Shown here: piece after piece, positions 11,071 through 20,076 of the stretch
Layout of the letters: every line of letters starts with the position of its first letter
How positions within the stretch are numbered: position 1 is the stretch's first letter
From: Corallochytrium limacisporum
Lineage: Eukaryota > Opisthokonta
NCBI GenBank assembly: GCA_002811645.1
Contig: PDIP01000022.1
Coordinates: 355,467 to 396,592 of the forward strand
Direction: 5' to 3'
Length of the DNA stretch: 41,126 nt
The notes under the pieces: model-generated
Told to the model about the DNA's origin: nothing
What the model saw: the letters and a program-made list of their open reading frames with translations, nothing else
Databases searched by the model: none
Position numbers and translations under genes: made by a program

Positions 11071-13563
11071 ATGAGACTCTCGCTGGCGAGGTTACGGGAA
11101 GTCGTTGACGAGGGAACCGTCAGGGACTCGCATTCCATTCTACACAATGGTGGATCACTTGCAGATAAAGACAAGTTCACTGATGTCGAGGAAGAAGTTG
11201 TTGCTACATACAAGAAAATCTTGCGGACGCTTTCGTTGAACCACCACCGCTTCACTGCCTTCATGAGCTTCCAGTCATTTACGAAGCTAGAAGTCCTCCA
11301 CTTACAGTTCAACCAGCTTCGGTCCTTAAAGGGAATTGGTAGCCTAACGAAATTAAGGGAATGTCTGGTAGGCGGAAATAAGATAAAGTCGGTACCCATA
11401 GAATTGGGACGGTTACAGAAATTGGAAAATCTCGGATTGGAGAACAACCAGTTACTCGATGACTTACCAACAGTTGCAACAGTACTAAAGAGTTGTCTGG
11501 CGCTCAAAACGCTATCTATGAAAAGGAATCCGTGTATGGAAGGAAGGGCTGGCATGGCAGTCAGTAGTAAACGGGACTACCTTATCTGGATGCTACGGAC
11601 AGTGACCAATCTGGATGGAGAACCAGTCACGGAGGAGCAGAGGCAGACCGCAGACAAGACATATCGGCATGCGGACCCGTCACAGGCTAGCCGAAAGGTC
11701 ATGAATTCGTTGGAAACAGAAAATCAAAATCTCAAGGCCCAAATTGATGATGCATTAGATAAGACCAGCAGCAAGGAAATGCAACTTACTGCTCTGCGAG
11801 CCAAGGTGTCAGAATACGAAGCCAGGCTCAAAGAAGAGCAAAACAGAGTCAAGGTACTAAAACAGCAGCTCTCCAGTGAGCATACGGCGCTGACGGATGC
11901 CATTGATCGAATTGCCGTCTTGGAAGAGGTCCGGATCACAGGAGAGACAATTCGATCCGCGCAAGAATTTGCCAGAGAGTCTACACCGATACCTGGGAAA
12001 ACTGAATGGCAAGAATCGCGGGAACTCTTCTGCACACGTATTGTTGAGCCCCTACTGACTGCGGCAGAGTATGCATGCGCATGTATTCCATCTGCTAGAT
12101 TGGTGTCCACAGGTTTGCGTGACAAGTTGTCCTTGCCACAGACTGACTTACATCAGGCATTCGATTTCTTGCCACCCCTGCCGTCGTTTGAGAATAACCT
12201 GACCACTTTGGATGATGCTCTTAAAGAAACGGGACAACTTAGTGCTTGGCTTTGTGATGCGATGTTGCGACACAACCGCGTCTTTCAGGAACTCCATACT
12301 GAAGTTGTAAGCGCAGATATAGTCACCCCAGGGCATGGCGCTGCGAATGAAAGACAGATCGAACACTTGAACCAGCAGATGAACACAGCAACAAATGAGA
12401 TGGATAAGCTGTCCTCTGAGAACGAACAGCTCGTTCGGGAAACAGAAACCCTCCGAAGGGTAAATTTACAGTACCGAGGCCAAATTGAAGCCCTGGAAAA
12501 GGTTGTTCTTGTCCGAAAAGGGGACCCAATACCAAATCCCAGCCGCACGAGAACGTGTGGAGTCCAAGTGATGGATAATAGGGAGGAGCTGGAGACCAGC
12601 ATGATGCAACCGGAAGACAAGCGAAACGTGGCCCTTACTCGTCGTTGGACCAATGTGGCGCGAGAGGCAGAGGAACGGGCCCAAACTTGTCGGTCTGAGG
12701 TAGCGCGTCTGGAAGAGGTTCTCAGAGCTCGGCACCAAGAACTGGCAGAGCTGGAGGGGAGCATGCGCAACCTTGAATCCAGCGCTGCGAAAGCGACCGA
12801 GTCCTTTGACACCTACTCACAGCACATGCAAAAACTCGAGGAGGACATTCGAGGCCAGGAAGGGCAACTTGAGTCTATGCGCACCAATGAAGCTGTGCTG
12901 CAGAGATCGATTAACACACTGCAGCAAAGTCAACGCGACTGTATGGACCAAGCGACCCAGGCAGCAGAGCTCCTCCACCGCGTTCACAGTGCTATACACC
13001 ATCTCTCTGCGCGTGACCCGCGCACTTTCCGGTGCCAGTGTGGCCTACGAGAAAACGATGGACCTCTAGAGATCCCCATTGTAAGTGTGGCACGTTGTCT
13101 GCACGGCAATCTAACGACCTGTCGCAGCGCTCTGGAAGAGTTCACAGCGAAGGAAGCCACTGCCAAGGATTCTATTGAGCGCCTTGAATCCGTTCTTGCC
13201 CTTAAGACGCAGCAGAGGGACAGCCTCGAGGCCGAGATGGGTCGCCTGACCCAAGCGGTGCGTAAGCAAGAAAGTAAGTACCATCGAATCGAAGACAAAG
13301 TGCAGAAGGAATACAATCTGCACCAAAAAATGCAACGGGTGCTACAGGAGACAACACGAACTTTGGCCAACTCCCCGGTGTCGGCAGGTAAACCCAGCCG
13401 TTCCAGAACACAACCATCCCTTGCGCTGGAGGACTTGGACGGCAACGACGACAGCGACGCTGAGAACATTACTGGCAGCAACATCAGAAATGAGGGCTTT
13501 GATGCCATACTCGAGGAAGCTGATCGTGTACTAAGTCGGTCCTTGTCCCGGCAGCAGTATTGA
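11071..13563 (+). CDS. Leucine-rich repeat and coiled-coil protein
   Basis: 830 residues from the ATG at 11071 (AAGACCATGAG, nearly the same context as the gene at 3319). Residues about 50-165 hold LRRs of the SDS22-like type (LEVLHLQFNQLRSLKGI; LENLGLENNQL). They end in a cap region with YLIWMLRTVTNLDGEPV, as in LRR proteins of the cytoskeleton and cilium. Long coiled coils follow at about 205-285, 425-480, 530-640 and 680-765, with a globular helical stretch between 300 and 420 and a Cys-containing interruption (CQCG) near 655. The tail is acidic, then ends in ILEEADRVLSRSLSRQQY. The architecture resembles centrosomal and ciliary LRR/coiled-coil scaffolds. I infer a cytoskeletal or spindle-pole scaffold and cannot name an orthologue. 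Confidence 0.85.
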   Translation: MRLSLARLREVVDEGTVRDSHSILHNGGSLADKDKFTDVEEEVVATYKKILRTLSLNHHRFTAFMSFQSFTKLEVLHLQFNQLRSLKGIGSLTKLRECLVGGNKIKSVPIELGRLQKLENLGLENNQLLDDLPTVATVLKSCLALKTLSMKRNPCMEGRAGMAVSSKRDYLIWMLRTVTNLDGEPVTEEQRQTADKTYRHADPSQASRKVMNSLETENQNLKAQIDDALDKTSSKEMQLTALRAKVSEYEARLKEEQNRVKVLKQQLSSEHTALTDAIDRIAVLEEVRITGETIRSAQEFARESTPIPGKTEWQESRELFCTRIVEPLLTAAEYACACIPSARLVSTGLRDKLSLPQTDLHQAFDFLPPLPSFENNLTTLDDALKETGQLSAWLCDAMLRHNRVFQELHTEVVSADIVTPGHGAANERQIEHLNQQMNTATNEMDKLSSENEQLVRETETLRRVNLQYRGQIEALEKVVLVRKGDPIPNPSRTRTCGVQVMDNREELETSMMQPEDKRNVALTRRWTNVAREAEERAQTCRSEVARLEEVLRARHQELAELEGSMRNLESSAAKATESFDTYSQHMQKLEEDIRGQEGQLESMRTNEAVLQRSINTLQQSQRDCMDQATQAAELLHRVHSAIHHLSARDPRTFRCQCGLRENDGPLEIPIVSVARCLHGNLTTCRSALEEFTAKEATAKDSIERLESVLALKTQQRDSLEAEMGRLTQAVRKQESKYHRIEDKVQKEYNLHQKMQRVLQETTRTLANSPVSAGKPSRSRTQPSLALEDLDGNDDSDAENITGSNIRNEGFDAILEEADRVLSRSLSRQQY

Positions 13564-13983
13564 AGGGAATAGGGAAGTGGAGAAGGTGCCCTGTCTGGAA
13601 CCTCACCAGCTGGGGTGTGCGGAGCCACCCCCGCCCCGCCCCGCCCTCTTTTTTCCCTGGGAAGGGTTTTCGGGTAGTGGGAGGGTGCGGGTCCCGCGTC
13701 GCGTGGGGGGGCCGACATGAGCCTCTTCCTAGCCTAGCAGCTGGTTTGCACTGTACCAAATGCTGGTATTTCAGCACTGCTGAATGTCTTTAGCATAAAC
13801 AATTACGTTAATCTGTGAATAGAAGAGTGTCGCGTGAAAGCCTGGGAAACAGAGGCGCTGTGAGTGGATAGAACCAATGTGAGCGGAATCTGCTGTGTTT
13901 GACTTGACTACGAACACAATAAACATTCACAACAGGAACGGGTTTTGTTGGCAGCGCACTTGCCATTGCCAGCACAGAAAAAA
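13564..13983. other. Spacer between LRR gene and basic-protein gene
   Basis: About 420 bp. It is GC-rich with C and G runs near 13630-13710. An AATAAA at 13918-13923 could end the LRR transcript, but it lies only 61 bases before the next ATG, so it may instead be chance. No gene is seen. Confidence 0.5.
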
Positions 13984-14958
13984 ATGGAGCACGTACCAAA
14001 TATTGTCGCTGCTGAACACGGGGCCAAGAGGCTCCTGTCTAAACTGATGCGGAAGGACGGTGCCTCTCCGGACGAGGTTCCAGCGATGCCGGACTCAGAG
14101 CCGAAGCGCAGAGCGGGCAGCGCATTGAAGGCAGCCGATCATTCCACAGCATCACAAACTAATCGCGAAGATAAACTAGAGAAACGAATAATTACTACCA
14201 AACACCGTCGGGTCCTTGACCTGGCCAAGTCCAAACAGGACCAGTCAAAGAAACGAAAGGAGCGGTCTGATGACCGTGACCGATCAGGGAGTGTGAACGA
14301 TCGCTACAAGCCAGTAGAAGAAGAAGAATCGCGTGGTGCCATGTTTAGGACGAAAAAACAAAAGACCACCACCAGTCTGGCAGCAAAAGCCATTTCAGTT
14401 GCAACCACAGCATCATCGGCTACAAAGCATGTTTGCGCGGCCACGGCAGGCACGGGGCTAACGAAGGGGCAGAGAAAACGGCTACGAGAGAAGCGCAAGA
14501 AGCTGGAAGCACAGCATCGTGTGGCCACGGAAGCACAAGAGGAAGATCTAACTGTGGCTAATAACAGTAACAAAGACGAAGGGAAGGAACCTAATGCAGA
14601 GGACGAGGAGAAACACGATGGTGGCGACATAGAGGCTGGAGAAGGATTCCAGGGAGGCTGGGGATATTTCGATAACGATGACGATGATGGTGAGGAAACC
14701 AAAGCTGATGGTAAAGAGACCTCGGACAAGACCGTCGCAGAAGATCAGAAGAACCCATTCACGTCCAATGGCAGTGACCACCCGGTGGAACAGGCCGCCA
14801 CTAACAAGAGCAACAAGAACAGGAAGCGACATCGCAAGAAAACCCGCAGCCGCCAGAAGAACATTCGCAAGGACACGCGGCCAACCCACCTGAAGCCCAA
14901 TTATCTGCCGGTGCGAACTAAGATCGCTGGCCCGAGCAGTGCCACACACAGAGACTGA
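13984..14958 (+). CDS. Lys/Arg- and Asp/Glu-rich protein, nucleolar type, family unknown
   Basis: 324 residues from the first in-frame ATG. The composition is extreme. There are basic clusters at 41-43, 84-93, 162-175 (KGQRKRLREKRKK) and 278-299, and acidic stretches at 198-220 and 229-250 (NDDDDGEE). A short aromatic patch, GFQGGWGYF, sits between acidic blocks near 221-229. The C-terminal block with KKTRSRQKNIRKD (285-297) followed by LKPNYLP looks like a conserved short motif rather than random low complexity. Alternating basic and acidic tracts with nuclear-localisation-like clusters are typical of ribosome-biogenesis and other nucleolar proteins, so I infer that location. I do not recognise the family. 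No enzyme domain is visible. Confidence 0.72.
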   Translation: MEHVPNIVAAEHGAKRLLSKLMRKDGASPDEVPAMPDSEPKRRAGSALKAADHSTASQTNREDKLEKRIITTKHRRVLDLAKSKQDQSKKRKERSDDRDRSGSVNDRYKPVEEEESRGAMFRTKKQKTTTSLAAKAISVATTASSATKHVCAATAGTGLTKGQRKRLREKRKKLEAQHRVATEAQEEDLTVANNSNKDEGKEPNAEDEEKHDGGDIEAGEGFQGGWGYFDNDDDDGEETKADGKETSDKTVAEDQKNPFTSNGSDHPVEQAATNKSNKNRKRHRKKTRSRQKNIRKDTRPTHLKPNYLPVRTKIAGPSSATHRD

Positions 14959-15340
14959 GATGTGCCTGGCCCACTCCACTCTTCTTCCCCCCCTCCCTCC
15001 GGCCCGAGCCCGGGCTTGGATTAGTGTTAAAGAAAATCTTAAATTCGATTGAACTTGAGACCGGTACCTGTGGTCTGCCGTGTGATCCCGCGTGGTTGTA
15101 ATTTGGATTCATGTGTACACCTGGATGGTATGTGACGATAGACTGGTCTTTTATCTCTCTGTTGTTGACATTGCGCAGAAAATGATAGACATGTAACTAT
15201 ATGGACAGTATTTTAACCTCTAGAAAGCGAGCCTGAATCAATCTACCATGGCATGAGTTTGGCATGGGTGTGGTTTGGATCTAGAGCAACCTGCGATCAA
15301 GATTTCGCATTTAGACTTAGAAAATTGCATTCTTTGAATC
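14959..15340. other. Spacer upstream of the helicase gene
   Basis: About 380 bp without recognisable genes. It should hold the 3' end of the preceding transcript and the helicase promoter. I see no clear TATA box or polyadenylation signal. Confidence 0.5.
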
Positions 15341-17935
15341 ATGGCTACAGCTGCCGTGCTATCAGAGCATGCTGGTAAGGAACGGGCTGCTAAGGCAGCT
15401 CAGAAATTCCATGATCTTTTGGATCTCGAATTCGCAGAAGAAGTTGCCCAGACTCAGGAGATCCATGAGATCCTGTCCAATTCTGAGCTCAAAGCTCGAG
15501 GAATCGTGTTGTACCCTTTAGCACTTGCAGGCACTCGTACAGTTATGGGCGGTAAAATAGAATTGAGTATCGACTACGCCGGCGGTGACACGGCGGCTAT
15601 AACGGCGCGGCGGCAGAGTGCGAAAGCCTCTGCAGCGACGAATCAGTCGAAGGGCAGTAGAAGCGCTGGCCGAAGCAAAGGGGTGAGAGCAACAAAGAAC
15701 AGAAAGGGCGCCGGCAGCTCCGTTGCGACGAAGAAGAGTGCAGCTGGCGGAGGTGGTGGATCCGTGTTGTACCCACCGCACAAATTCAGACCGGGAGACA
15801 TAGTATCCCTTGGCCCATACTCGAAGGCTGTGAACCGGGCGATGCAAGCCGCCGCAGATGGCAGCGGCCCTGGTGTGGACGATCTGTTTGAAGTCCAGGC
15901 TGTGGTAACAAAAGTGAGGGATGACCGGATATGTGTGGTGCTGAATTCTGGAGGGAAGGGTGAAGACGATGGATCCAAAGATCTCCAAGCGCTCGACACC
16001 CTTGGCAATCTCGATGCCCTACGCATGTGCCAGGCGGCCAACGATGCAACACAAAAACGTTTAGTTCGGGCGGTGGACATGGTCTGTGGTTTGGCATCGG
16101 AGAGTTCTGGGCATCTCCGAGCGAACCCATCAGCGAGGTCTACAAAGGGTGAGGCGCAGGCGTTGCCACCGTCAGAGTCCAAGCCGTCACGTCTAGCACA
16201 GTCCGCATGGTCAAGTCCGTCGGCGCCAATCTTTGCCGCCCTATTTTCATCAGCAGATAAGACCACGGAGGCGCGTAAGTCATTGGAGTTGCAACTTATT
16301 GATCCTGCTCAGTGTTCCAGCAGCGGTCCTGAAGACGGCGACCCGGAACTTCTGTGGAATAACCCTGGCCTTGACCATAGCCAAAAGGCCGCGGTGATAC
16401 ACTGCCTGCGTAGTCGATTGATAGCAATGATACATGGACCTCCTGGCACGGGTAAGACAATGACCCTAGTTGAAGTTATACACCAGCTTCTGCAACGACG
16501 CAAGGATGGACATGGAAATATATTACCAGCCCATCCAGACCGCGAACCGACAGGAGCTGTTGACGGACAGCAGACTTGGCCGCTGCGGATCTTAGTCTGC
16601 GGACCGTCAAATGTGAGTGCCGACAACGTAGCGGAGCGTCTTCTGAAGCGAAATATTGTCTCACGCGACCGTTTGGTACGTGTGGGGCACCCGGCACGGA
16701 TGCTCCCATCTCTGATCGACGCCTGCCTGGATGCGCAGGCCGAGCGCAGCGACTCTGCATCTCTGGCCCGCGATGCCCGCAAAGAACTAGACCGTCTGGC
16801 CAAGGAATTGGGCAAAAAGGGAGCCATGACGCGTGAGGACCGGGCTGCTGCACGTACTGAAATTAAGAATCTGCGCAGAGATTTCCGGACCCTCGATCGC
16901 CAAGCCTCACTTGAAGTCCTGGAGCGGGCGTCCGTGGTGGTCGCAACATGCGTCGGAACGCACAGCGGGCAGTTATGGCGCCTCCGAGACGCCCTGTCCA
17001 TGAAGCAGGGTGCAATAGACGGAGGTTATTTCGACTATGCCATTATTGATGAAGCATCGCAGGCCATTGAAGCTGCCGCTTGGCTACCAATGCTCATGGC
17101 TAAACGTGTGATTCTGGCAGGTGATCACCTCCAATTGCCACCAACAGTCCTCTCTACCAAAGCAGAGGACAAGGGGCTTGCACGAACAGTCTTTGACCGG
17201 TTGGTTGCGCGCAAGGCCCTGAGTGACACAGTGATGCGCATGCTGCAAGTACAGTACCGCATGCACAAGAACATCGCTGAATGGAGCTCCAAGAAGCTAT
17301 ACCATTCTAAATTGTTTGCCCACGACAGCGTTGCGGCGCATTTGCTCTGCGGCCTGCCCTCCGTGGAGACCATTGAGGAGACGGAAACAGCTGTGTGGTT
17401 CATTGACACAGCGGGTTGTGAGCTGCGAGAGATTGATGGCGCTTCTGGTGGTGACCATAGGAGTAATGGCCCTTCCAAGAGGGCCAAAGTCCTCTTCGGT
17501 GAAGACGCTAGTCGCAGTAACCCGGGGGAGGCCGAACTGTGCATCAAGCACCTAACCACACTCTTGAAGGTTGGACTGGATCCCTCTGAAGTGGCCATCA
17601 TCACACCGTACAATGCGCAAGTTGCTTTGTTGCGATCGATGGTAGCGGACGCTGTGCCGAACATTGAACCGGGCACCATAGAGATTGGCTCTGTAGATGG
17701 CTTCCAGGGTCGTGAAAAGGAGGCTGTGATTCTAAGTTTTGTGCGCAGCAACAACGACCGGGAGGTGGGTTTCCTTGCTGACATCCGGCGCATAAATGTC
17801 GCCGTGACTCGGGCCCGACGGCACCTCTGCGTCATCTGTGATAGCGAGACCATGTCCAGTAATAGTGACTTGGACTCTCTGGTGCAGCACCTCTTTGATG
17901 TTGGTGAGGTGCGCTCAGCGGATCAGTATGAGTGA
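15341..17935 (+). CDS. IGHMBP2: UPF1-family SF1 helicase, IGHMBP2/Hcs1-like
   Basis: 864 residues with all the superfamily 1B motifs in order: Walker A GPPGTGKT (366-373), motif Ia around VCGPSNVSADN, motif II DEAS (570-573), motif III GDHLQLPPT (594-602), motif IV QYRMH (638-642), motif V SVDGFQGRE (784-792) and motif VI NVAVTRAR (819-826). IGHMBP2 and yeast Hcs1 unwind RNA and DNA 5' to 3' and are ribosome-associated or replication-linked. The N-terminal helical start (LLDLEFAEEVAQTQEIHE) fits that subfamily. The OB-like domain carries a Ser/Lys/Ala/Gly-rich insertion (about 90-142). A second Ser-rich insert (250-300) precedes motif I. The protein stops soon after motif VI, so the R3H and AN1 zinc-finger domains of animal IGHMBP2 are absent, as in fungal Hcs1. 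Confidence 0.94.
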   Translation: MATAAVLSEHAGKERAAKAAQKFHDLLDLEFAEEVAQTQEIHEILSNSELKARGIVLYPLALAGTRTVMGGKIELSIDYAGGDTAAITARRQSAKASAATNQSKGSRSAGRSKGVRATKNRKGAGSSVATKKSAAGGGGGSVLYPPHKFRPGDIVSLGPYSKAVNRAMQAAADGSGPGVDDLFEVQAVVTKVRDDRICVVLNSGGKGEDDGSKDLQALDTLGNLDALRMCQAANDATQKRLVRAVDMVCGLASESSGHLRANPSARSTKGEAQALPPSESKPSRLAQSAWSSPSAPIFAALFSSADKTTEARKSLELQLIDPAQCSSSGPEDGDPELLWNNPGLDHSQKAAVIHCLRSRLIAMIHGPPGTGKTMTLVEVIHQLLQRRKDGHGNILPAHPDREPTGAVDGQQTWPLRILVCGPSNVSADNVAERLLKRNIVSRDRLVRVGHPARMLPSLIDACLDAQAERSDSASLARDARKELDRLAKELGKKGAMTREDRAAARTEIKNLRRDFRTLDRQASLEVLERASVVVATCVGTHSGQLWRLRDALSMKQGAIDGGYFDYAIIDEASQAIEAAAWLPMLMAKRVILAGDHLQLPPTVLSTKAEDKGLARTVFDRLVARKALSDTVMRMLQVQYRMHKNIAEWSSKKLYHSKLFAHDSVAAHLLCGLPSVETIEETETAVWFIDTAGCELREIDGASGGDHRSNGPSKRAKVLFGEDASRSNPGEAELCIKHLTTLLKVGLDPSEVAIITPYNAQVALLRSMVADAVPNIEPGTIEIGSVDGFQGREKEAVILSFVRSNNDREVGFLADIRRINVAVTRARRHLCVICDSETMSSNSDLDSLVQHLFDVGEVRSADQYE

Positions 17936-18290
17936 AGAGGGGGGCCCGCGTTAATGATTGAAGAAAGGGGACCCGCGTTGGGTGCGCCTGCAGGGGGAAT
18001 CAGATTACTGTTCGGACCACTTGGGGTGTGCAAACGATTGGATGGTCATCTCCAAATTTTCGTGTGGGAACACTCTCATCTGTTTGGAGGACTCCTTGGT
18101 TCGACAGTGAAGGAATTGTGCACACAGCCGAGGTAAATCCATGTATGTCCTTGTGCTCATGAGCCCCTTTATGCACATTGCTGCAGCTGACATGTATTTG
18201 TAGAATGGTCTTTAGGTGTTATTAATAGAGGAGATCTTTATCAGCAGCGGCGAAGTGTGGAGTGGAAGTTGCCATCCGTACACAAAGGTA
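17936..18290. other. Spacer with a signal-peptide-like mini frame before the beta-helix gene
   Basis: About 355 bp. Near the start, the phrase GGGG(A)CCCGCGTT occurs twice (about 17942 and 17969). At 18141-18203 an ATG opens a 20-codon hydrophobic frame that resembles a secretion signal. It ends at TAG (18201-18203) and is followed by a second in-frame TAG (18213-18215), in the same frame as the gene that starts at 18291. Confidence 0.6.
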
Positions 18291-19925
18291 ATGGAGTATG
18301 ACCTGGCTGTGGTCTATAATGACCTAGTCAACGGTGGGCGTACCGGCCAGTCAACGGGATACGACTCATTGCACAAGATTCAGCACTATGGCCATGGGCA
18401 AGGTCCACCAGACTTCTCCTACGCCGGCTACGGGCACTCTGAGGCCCCCATTCCTGTTCCTTCGGCCATAGAACCTACTGGTCGAAGACTCAACGTCTGT
18501 GACTATGGTCTTGTGGCTGATGGATATACGGACAACAGTTCAACACTACAGAAACTATTGGATCAGGTCGTTCAAACCAACGATGTCGTCTTCTTTCCCT
18601 CCGGTACCTATGCGCTCCGCAGCCAGGTGACATTCTTTGCGTACGCTCGCGGTCTCCAGAACATTCGGTTCGTGGGAGAAGGCCGGTGCCACTCGGTGAT
18701 CTTTAGTCATGTGCGCCGCGACAATTTCCACGAGGCGGGTTTCGTGGTTCGTGGTTCAGATCCACAGACATCCTACGGCCCGGTGATAGGTACCGTTATT
18801 GGGGACGTATACGTGGCCGGATCGCATTCAGTTAAAGTTAAACGGGTCAAATCAGTGCCGAAGGGTGAGGATGCCTCCACATGGCCAGATCAGCCGAGAC
18901 CGGGCGATCCGATCCTCATTCGTCAGCGCCCAAAGCGAGAACATTTTGCATCAATCTTCGGACGCAGCGCCCTGCCGAAGAATGACCAAGGATTCGGTGC
19001 CAAGTCGGATGAACTTATACTCGTCCATCTGACAGTGGAGAAAGTAGACCGGGATAAACAATCCCACAATTCCTCGGATATAGAGACTTGGCATTTCAAA
19101 GAACCGCTTCCGTACACTCTTATTGGGCATGACTTGCACAAGGACATAGCGCCAGTCGAACTGCGTGCGGCAAACTTTACTGAAGGAATAGGGTTCGATA
19201 ATTTAGGGTTCGCCACAGCCTGGCGTAACTATCCAGAAGAGTTTCGTCACCACAAAGACAAAACTCATGATTTCGGCTTCAATGGCCTCTGCATTCGCAA
19301 CTGCCGAAACGTCTGGGTGCGCAAGTGTGGCTTTTACGATGCCAACATTGGTCTGCTGCTCTTTGGATGCCACTGTGCGTCGGTGCTGGAAAATGTGGCC
19401 GACGGGAAGGTGGGACATTTTTGCTTCACTATCGAGTTCTCTAGCTTCGTTTTGTCAGCTTTCAATCGATCGGTGACGGACTATTGGCATGGACCGATCT
19501 CCACCAATGGCCGGGCCATGGGCTGTGTATGGCTGGACGTTCACGCCTGCTGCGACCAGCGTTGCGACTTCCATACCCGTGCCATATGCATGACCCTATT
19601 GGACAATTACCATGGCGGCACTCTAGCAGGCAATGGTGGTGCTAAGCACGACCTTCCGCACCATTGGAACTCACTATGGATCTGGAACATGACCCATAGA
19701 GCCACACGGGACTCGCATTATGACTTTTGGCCCACAGATCTAAGCCACTGGCCTCAGTCTATGTTTTCGGAATGTCACGTTGTTGGGCTACGGTCGGAAC
19801 ATTCAGTATCGCAGAAGAATGCGACGACTTGGGTGACGGACTGGCAATCGGAAATCCCTTCCCTTTTCTTGGCGCAGCTGGAGCGACGTCTGCGATCATC
19901 AGAGGACAGAATGACTAAGAAGTGA
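18291..19925 (+). CDS. Pectate-lyase-superfamily right-handed beta-helix protein
   Basis: 544 residues from the first ATG of the open frame. The motif DFSYAGYGHSEAPIP (41-55) followed by DYGLVADGYTDNSSTLQKLLDQV (71-93) and VVFFPSGTYAL is the typical start of the Pectate_lyase_3 superfamily. GDPILIR (205-211) and GGAKHDLPHHWNSL (449-462) match the bacterial DUF4955-like branch. The centre has the irregular repeats expected of beta-helix coils. Family members bind or cut acidic polysaccharides, so a cell-wall or sulfated-galactan substrate is possible, but no catalytic residues can be assigned. No signal peptide is encoded after this ATG, although a signal-like mini frame lies just upstream. 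An AATAAA lies 56 bases past the stop. Bacterial origin by transfer is plausible. Confidence 0.85.
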   Translation: MEYDLAVVYNDLVNGGRTGQSTGYDSLHKIQHYGHGQGPPDFSYAGYGHSEAPIPVPSAIEPTGRRLNVCDYGLVADGYTDNSSTLQKLLDQVVQTNDVVFFPSGTYALRSQVTFFAYARGLQNIRFVGEGRCHSVIFSHVRRDNFHEAGFVVRGSDPQTSYGPVIGTVIGDVYVAGSHSVKVKRVKSVPKGEDASTWPDQPRPGDPILIRQRPKREHFASIFGRSALPKNDQGFGAKSDELILVHLTVEKVDRDKQSHNSSDIETWHFKEPLPYTLIGHDLHKDIAPVELRAANFTEGIGFDNLGFATAWRNYPEEFRHHKDKTHDFGFNGLCIRNCRNVWVRKCGFYDANIGLLLFGCHCASVLENVADGKVGHFCFTIEFSSFVLSAFNRSVTDYWHGPISTNGRAMGCVWLDVHACCDQRCDFHTRAICMTLLDNYHGGTLAGNGGAKHDLPHHWNSLWIWNMTHRATRDSHYDFWPTDLSHWPQSMFSECHVVGLRSEHSVSQKNATTWVTDWQSEIPSLFLAQLERRLRSSEDRMTKK

Positions 19926-19980
19926 ACAAGTTTACCATACCCACCATGGCAATTGCCAATTTATGTATATCTCACGATAG

Positions 19981-19986
19981 AATAAA
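19981..19986 (+). terminator. Probable polyadenylation signal of the beta-helix gene
   Basis: AATAAA, 56 bases past the stop codon at 19925, in the 151-bp gap between this gene and the convergent methyltransferase gene. Confidence 0.5.
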
Positions 19987-20076
19987 CGATAGATAAATGC
20001 CAAGTCTATAATGTCATAGCCATTATGGTAGTCATTCTCACTTCTTGAACGAGAGATGGCCGGCAACAGACCAACA

